Shown: positions 59,870-64,000 of the stretch, in pieces | Numbering within the stretch: position 1 is the first letter of the stretch | Layout of the letters: every line of letters begins with the position of its first letter | Origin: Ailurus styani | Taxonomy: Eukaryota > Chordata > Mammalia > Carnivora > Ailuridae | Direction: 5' to 3' | DNA: 64,000 nucleotides | Assembly: GCA_002007465.1 (NCBI GenBank) | Contig: LNAC01000101.1 | Coordinates: 2,995,281-3,059,280 of the forward strand | The notes under the pieces: model-generated | Database searches by the model: none | Told to the model about the DNA's origin: nothing | What the model saw: the letters and a program-made list of their open reading frames with translations, nothing else | Made by a program: the position numbers and the translations under genes

Positions 59870-59985
59870 GCCCGGCTGGCTCAGCCAGTAGAGTATGGGA
59901 CTCTTGGTCGCAGGGTCATGAGTTTGAGCCCCATGTCTGGGGGAAAGATTACTTAAAAAAAACAAAATCTTTTTTAAAAATGTTC
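59870..59985 (+). mobile_element. Short SINE with a nearly intact tRNA-Lys(CUU) head
   Basis: GCCCGGCTGGCTCAGCCAGT...GGGACTCTTGGTC...GGTCATGAGTTTGAGCC reads like a tRNA-Lys with CTT anticodon. It has roughly 14-15 differences in 73 positions from the usual mammalian gene and is followed by an A-rich tail. Flanking AAATGTTC copies show retroposition, so it is not a functional tRNA gene. Confidence 0.8.
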
Positions 59986-60005
59986 TTTTATTGAAAAAAC
60001 ACTTT

Positions 60006-60234
60006 GGGGCACCTGGGTGACTCGGTCGTTTAAGCATCTGCATTTGGACCAGGTTATGACCCCAGGGTCCTGGGATCGAGGCCCGCATCGGGCTCTCTGC
60101 TCCGCAGGGAGCCTGCTTCCTCCTCTTTCTCTGCCTGCCTCTCTGCCTACTTGTGATCTCTCTCTCTCTGTCAAATGAATAAATAAAATCTTTAAAAAAA
60201 TAAAAATTAAAAAAAATAAAAAAATAAAAAATAA
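60006..60234 (+). mobile_element. SINEC, chimeric first unit of a tandem pair
   Basis: The head carries unusual bases shared with the next copy (GTGACTCGGTC, TCTGCATTTGG, GACCCCAGGG). The 3' half (TCTGCCTACTTGTGATCTCT) is of the young type found elsewhere in the window. Confidence 0.9.
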
Positions 60235-60244
60235 AAAACACTTT

Positions 60245-60440
60245 GGGGCGCCTGGGTGACTCGGTCATTTAAGTATCTGCATTTGGCCCAGGTCATGACC
60301 CCAGGGTCCTGGGAGAGAGCCCCGCATTAGGCTCCCTACACAGTGGGGAGTCTGCTTCTTCCCTGCCCTTCCCCCTGGTTGTGCTTTCTCTCTCTCACTC
60401 TCTTTCTCAAATAAATAAATAAAATCTTAAAATATATATA
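60245..60440 (+). mobile_element. SINEC, second unit of the tandem pair
   Basis: Same unusual head as the first unit but with an older-style 3' part (CTGGTTGTGCTTTCTCTCTC). CACTTT occurs before each unit and after the second. Confidence 0.9.
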
Positions 60441-60540
60441 TATTTAAAAAAACACACTTTAGTAAATCCTCTCGTTCCACGTACAGAATTTTTCATAAGG
60501 CAAAACATTTTTAAATGTATCTGGCTTTCATGAAGAGTTT

Positions 60541-60722
60541 CCTTTTTTTTTTTTTTGATTTTATTTATTTATTTGACAGAGAGAGAGATCACAAATAGGC
60601 AGAGGGGCAGGCAGAGAGAGAGGAGGAAGCAGGCTCCCCACCGAGCAGGGAGCCCAATGTGGGGCTCAATCCCAGGACCCTGAGATCAAAACCTGAGCCA
60701 AAGGCAGAAGCTTAACCCACCA
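60541..60722 (-). mobile_element. SINEC, head lost
   Basis: Minus-strand copy that ends at 'AAGCTTAACCCAC', without the GCGCC head. Confidence 0.9.
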
Positions 60723-61128
60723 TCGGGTGATTTGGGATGGAAAAGTATAAAGGAACAGTGCTAGGAAGGTGATCAGGACATGTCTAGATGAGACCCAGCT
60801 CACGGTTTCCCAAAGCTATGTACTTCTCTGAAATAACCACTTGGGCCAGGTCTGTGCCAGGAACCAGGCTTGGCGAAACTTAACATGAGCTGGCCAATCA
60901 GCAGGAGGGCACACAGAGACAGAACGTGGCAAAGCCCTGGAAGGATAGGTTCTGCCTGGGGCTTCCGGGAAAGCTTTCTGCAGATGCCCCAAAGCCATGT
61001 CTAGTAGGATACACCCAAGCCTCACATGCAAGTCACAGAATGCAGTGGGCACCCACAGCAGGACGTCCTGCCTGGATTTCACTGTCTGGTGACGGGAGCG
61101 ATGAGGGGGATTAATTCAGGGAGTGCCT

Positions 61129-61153
61129 TGATTTTTTTTTTTTTTTTTTTTTA
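61129..61153. repeat. Poly-T run
   Basis: About 23-25 T in a row without an attached SINE body. Confidence 0.85.
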
Positions 61154-61298
61154 CGGCTGGGACTGGAGGAGGATGAGATGGAATCAGGGCCAGAAGAGGG
61201 GCGGCCCAGGGCTGGCAGGAAGGGTGAAGGTCGGGCCAAGACGGTGGTAGCAGCAAACAGAAGAAGAGGGATCATTCTAAGAAACTCGGGAAATGGTG

Positions 61299-61480
61299 GC
61301 GCCTGGGTGGCTCAGTGGGTTGAGCCTCTGCCTTCGGCTCAGGTCATGATCTCAGAGTCCTGGGATCGAGCCCTGCATCGGGTTCCCCGCTCTGCAGGGA
61401 GCCTGCTTCCCCCCCTCTCTCTGCCTGCCTCTCTGCCTGCTTGTGATCTCTGTCTCTGTGTCAAATAAATAAATAAAAGA
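61299..61480 (+). mobile_element. SINEC
   Basis: Plus-strand SINE, flanks GAAACTCGGGAAATG / GAAATGCGGGAAATG, with a GAA repeat at the tail end. Confidence 0.93.
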
Positions 61481-62639
61481 AGAAGAAGAAATGCGGGAAA
61501 TGAAGTTCGCAGGGCTCGCTGACGGCTGGAGAGGTGGGGTGTAGAACAGGGGAGTGCACGGGTGCTCCCAAGGAGGATGTCACTAGAGCTTCTTCACACA
61601 TTTTCTGAGTGTGAGGGGTCCTGGCGCGTTCAAGCTGATAGACCCTGAGACAGTTATACACGGGAGGAGGCTCCTCGATCAAGCAGGGAGACACAGACCT
61701 GAGAGGCACCAACGAACAGGAGGAAGGAGGGGAAGAGAGAGAGGTGTGCCTGTCAGAAGGCGGCAGGAAGCACAGAGGGGACAGAGTCCCCAGGAGACCC
61801 GGAGTGGCAGGGAGGCTGGTAAGGGCGAGGCCTCTGGAGAAGGCAGAGCGGGGTGTCACTGACAACATTAGGGTCCGTTAAATGGAATGGTGGAGAAACA
61901 CAGCCCTGCCTGCAATGGGGAGAAAAGGAAATGAAGACATAAGACAGACTTTCTGGCAAAGAGCATAAGCAGCTGGAGGCCAGATAGGAGGCTGAGCAGG
62001 GAGACAGGCGGCTGGAGGTGTTTTTCAGAAAAGGAGAGACTGGGATACGTTTATCCGAGTGCAGAGGGAGCAAGTAAAGAGAAGAAGTGGAAGTGAAAGG
62101 ATGCTTCTGGAACACAGGCGGAAGGCTGGCCTCGAAGAGGGGAGTAATGGAGGTCTGGTGTTGGGAGCACGGGTGAGGGGACATTAGGTGCGGACAGACT
62201 GGCCCACGATCCTGGGACGGAGAGAAGATGGAGGGACCACAGCTCGGGAAGACCCCATGAGGTCAAAGGGCAGGTAGGAGGTGTGGGGAATTGACAGGAC
62301 AAGGATAAAACATTGCCAGCAGGAAGTAACCTTTAAAACACCTACAGTGGGTCCATGCTGTGGGACAAAATGTGCAGCATGTGAGCCCTGAAATGGATCT
62401 GGGGGGTCGTAGAAGCCAATGAGATGGAGGGAGGTGGGGCCCACACACCCAAAGAGATGCCCACCCAGGTGCTGGGTGTTTGATGAACACCGAAGAGGTC
62501 CTGTACTGGCCATTGGATATCCTGACAGGGGAAAAGTACAGGATGGTGTACCTGGAGGGAATGTTCAGACACGGGTACTGCAAAAGGACAATCTATTCAG
62601 TAAAGGGTGGTGGGAAAGCCAGACGGCCACAGGCCAGAG

Positions 62640-64000
62640 AATGGGACTGGGCCACGTTCTTACACTATACACAAAAAAATAACTCCAAGTGGATTAAAGG
62701 CCTGAATGCAAGACCTGAAACCATCAAACTCCTAGAAGAAAACACAGGCTGTAAGCTCTTTGACATTGGTCTTGGTGATGATTTTTTTGGATTCGACACC
62801 AAAAACAAAGGCAATAAAAGCCAAAACACGCAAGTGGAACTGCACCACACTCAAAATCTTCTGCCCCATAAAGGAGACTGCCAACAAAATGGAAACCCAA
62901 CCTACAAAATGGGAGAAAATATCTGCAACTCATGTATCTTGTTAAAGAGCTCACCTCCAAACAGACAAAGAACTCATCCAACTCAACAGCCAAAAGAACC
63001 CCAAACAATCTGATTAGAAACTGGGCAGAGGATCTGAATAGAAATTTTTCCAAAGAAGACGTACAAAGGGCCAACGAATACTAGAAAAGATGTTCAATGT
63101 CACTCATCCTCGAGGAAATGCAAATTAAATCCACAAGGAACTATCACCGCACACCTGTGAGAGTCTGTGGCAGGAAATACCAAGTGTTGGAGAAGATGGG
63201 AAATCCTTGTGAACTATTGGAGGGGACGCCAACTGGAGCAGCCACTTGGGAAAATGGTAGGAAGGAGCCCCAAGAACTTAAAAACAGCACTACCGTATGA
63301 TCCCAAAATCCCACTTCTGGGTATTTAGCCAAAGAAAACAAAAACACGAACTCAAAAAGGTATCTGCACCGCTGTGTTCACTGCGGCATTATCCGTGAGC
63401 CAAGATAGGGAAACAACCCGAGTGTCTGCTGATGGATACGTGGATAAAGGAAATGTGGTCCACACCCGCGTGTGCAAGCATACACGCACGTGCACAGTAT
63501 TACTCAACCATAAAAAAGAAGGAAATCTTGCCTCTTGTAACGACATGGAGGAACCCTCAGGGCATTATGCCAAGTGAAATAAGTCGGTCAAAGACAAATG
63601 CTAAACAATCTCACTTACTCGTGGAATCTAAACAAAGGAAGACTAGACTCACAGATACAGACTCATAGATACAGAGAGTAGAATGGGGATTGCCCAAGAC
63701 GGGACGGGGCGGGGCGGGGGGGGGGAAGCTGGCCAAAGGCAGTCAAAGGGCATAAAGTTCCAGTCACAAAATACATAAAGTGTGCGGATGCAACGTACAG
63801 CATAGTTAATAATACTGTATTACACATTTGAATGTTACTAAATCTTGGAAGATTTCATCATGTGGGAAAAAATCTTGTGTATATAGTGACAAATGTTAAC
63901 TAAATTTATTATGGTGATTATTTCACAATATATACAACTATCCGGTTACGTTATACACAGGTATGTCGATGATTATATCTCAGTAAAAAAGTTAATTAAA
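62640..64000 (+). mobile_element. Old L1 3' half, runs to the window end
   Basis: Plus-strand L1: 'AACTCCAAGTGGATTAAAGG', 'GACATTGGTCTTGGTGATGA', 'ATGGGAGAAAATATCTGCAA', 'TTCTGGGTATTTAGCCAAAG', then the 3' UTR to 'TATATCTCAGTAAAAAAGTT'. The 177-codon plus frame at 62480-63013 mostly reads L1 ORF2 and is a relic. Confidence 0.85.
63693..63727 (+). repeat. G-rich tract (possible G-quadruplex)
   Basis: Several runs of three or more G (GGGACGGGGCGGGGCGGGG and a longer G run) inside the L1 3' UTR, a place where L1 elements commonly have G-rich tracts. Confidence 0.7.

Larger units (their letters stand above)
58542..64000 (-). other. Intron 1 (partial)
   Basis: At least 5.4 kb lies upstream of exon 2 on the transcript strand. 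It includes a GC-rich stretch (58850-59660), a tRNA-Lys-like SINE (59870-59985), a tandem SINE pair (60006-60440), two further SINEs and an old L1 3' half (62640-64000). I searched for the MATE start exon (FCGHLG, LDAVTLA) and did not find it. The stretches 60725-61295 and 61485-62635 are unrecognised. Confidence 0.55.

Noticed and set aside
59870..59942. tRNA-Lys(CUU) gene
   Set aside because: It has too many differences in the stems and loops, an A-rich tail and a flanking duplication, so it is a SINE head rather than a working tRNA gene.
62480..63013. 177-codon plus-strand open frame
   Set aside because: Most of it translates old L1 ORF2 3' sequence (WIKGLNARPETIKLLEENTG), preceded by unrelated intron sequence; it is a relic, not a gene.
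1..64000. CRISPR arrays, operons, phage or other prokaryotic systems
   Set aside because: The repeats are dispersed SINE/LINE copies and microsatellites; there are no regular spacers, ribosome-binding sites or dense gene clusters.

Overview
This is intron-rich mammalian DNA from a carnivoran, probably a caniform and most likely a mustelid. The main evidence is about 45 tRNA-Lys-derived Carnivora SINEs (SINEC). Many have intact A-rich tails and clean target-site duplications, and their 3' ends are of the 'CTACTTGTGATCTCTCTC' type that I associate with mustelids. There are also carnivore-type L1 5' and 3' ends. The mustelid placement is inference. There is no prokaryotic gene organisation, CRISPR array or viral genome here.

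The window holds one real gene, on the minus strand, read from right to left. Thirteen consecutive internal coding exons between 58541 and 957 encode 389 codons of a MATE-family (SLC47) H+/organic-cation antiporter. Every junction is GT-AG and every codon phase agrees, with no frameshift or stop. The product is collinear, without gaps, with human MATE1 residues 80-468. The start exon (about 79 residues) lies beyond 64000, and the last exons (variable cytosolic tail and final membrane helix, about 100 residues) lie before position 1. The residues look most like the rodent testis-type Slc47a2 protein (class III MATE) rather than human SLC47A1 (class I) or human SLC47A2 (class II). One sign is Asp instead of Glu at the position of human Glu389. 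Exon numbers below follow the SLC47A1 layout, so the first exon in the window is exon 2.

Layout from right to left in transcript order: partial intron 1 (58542-64000); exons 2-6 (58541-51593) in GC-richer DNA; exon 7 (49.9 kb); a 15.2 kb repeat-filled intron 7 that contains a carnivore L1 5' UTR; exons 8-9 (34.6-33.3 kb); a 14.4 kb intron 9 with an L2, a Tigger-like DNA transposon nested in an old L1, and many SINEs; exons 10-11 (18.9-18.2 kb); intron 11 with an old L1 5' end plus ORF1; exon 12 (10.3 kb); exon 13 (8.8 kb); exon 14 (1.0 kb).

Everything outside the exons is intronic. It is dominated by SINEs, L1, L2, MIR, one pogo/Tigger transposon, a roughly 830 bp CCAT-type VNTR and several microsatellites. 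The two single-N positions (4684 and 39541) sit between duplicated flanks and look like assembly joins. I found no convincing undescribed system. The most useful observations are the class III MATE gene with its natural Glu-to-Asp change, the assembly artefacts, the nested transposon histories, and SINE/L1 tails lying beside splice donors. Repeat boundaries were judged by eye and are good to about 10-20 bases unless a target duplication fixes them.
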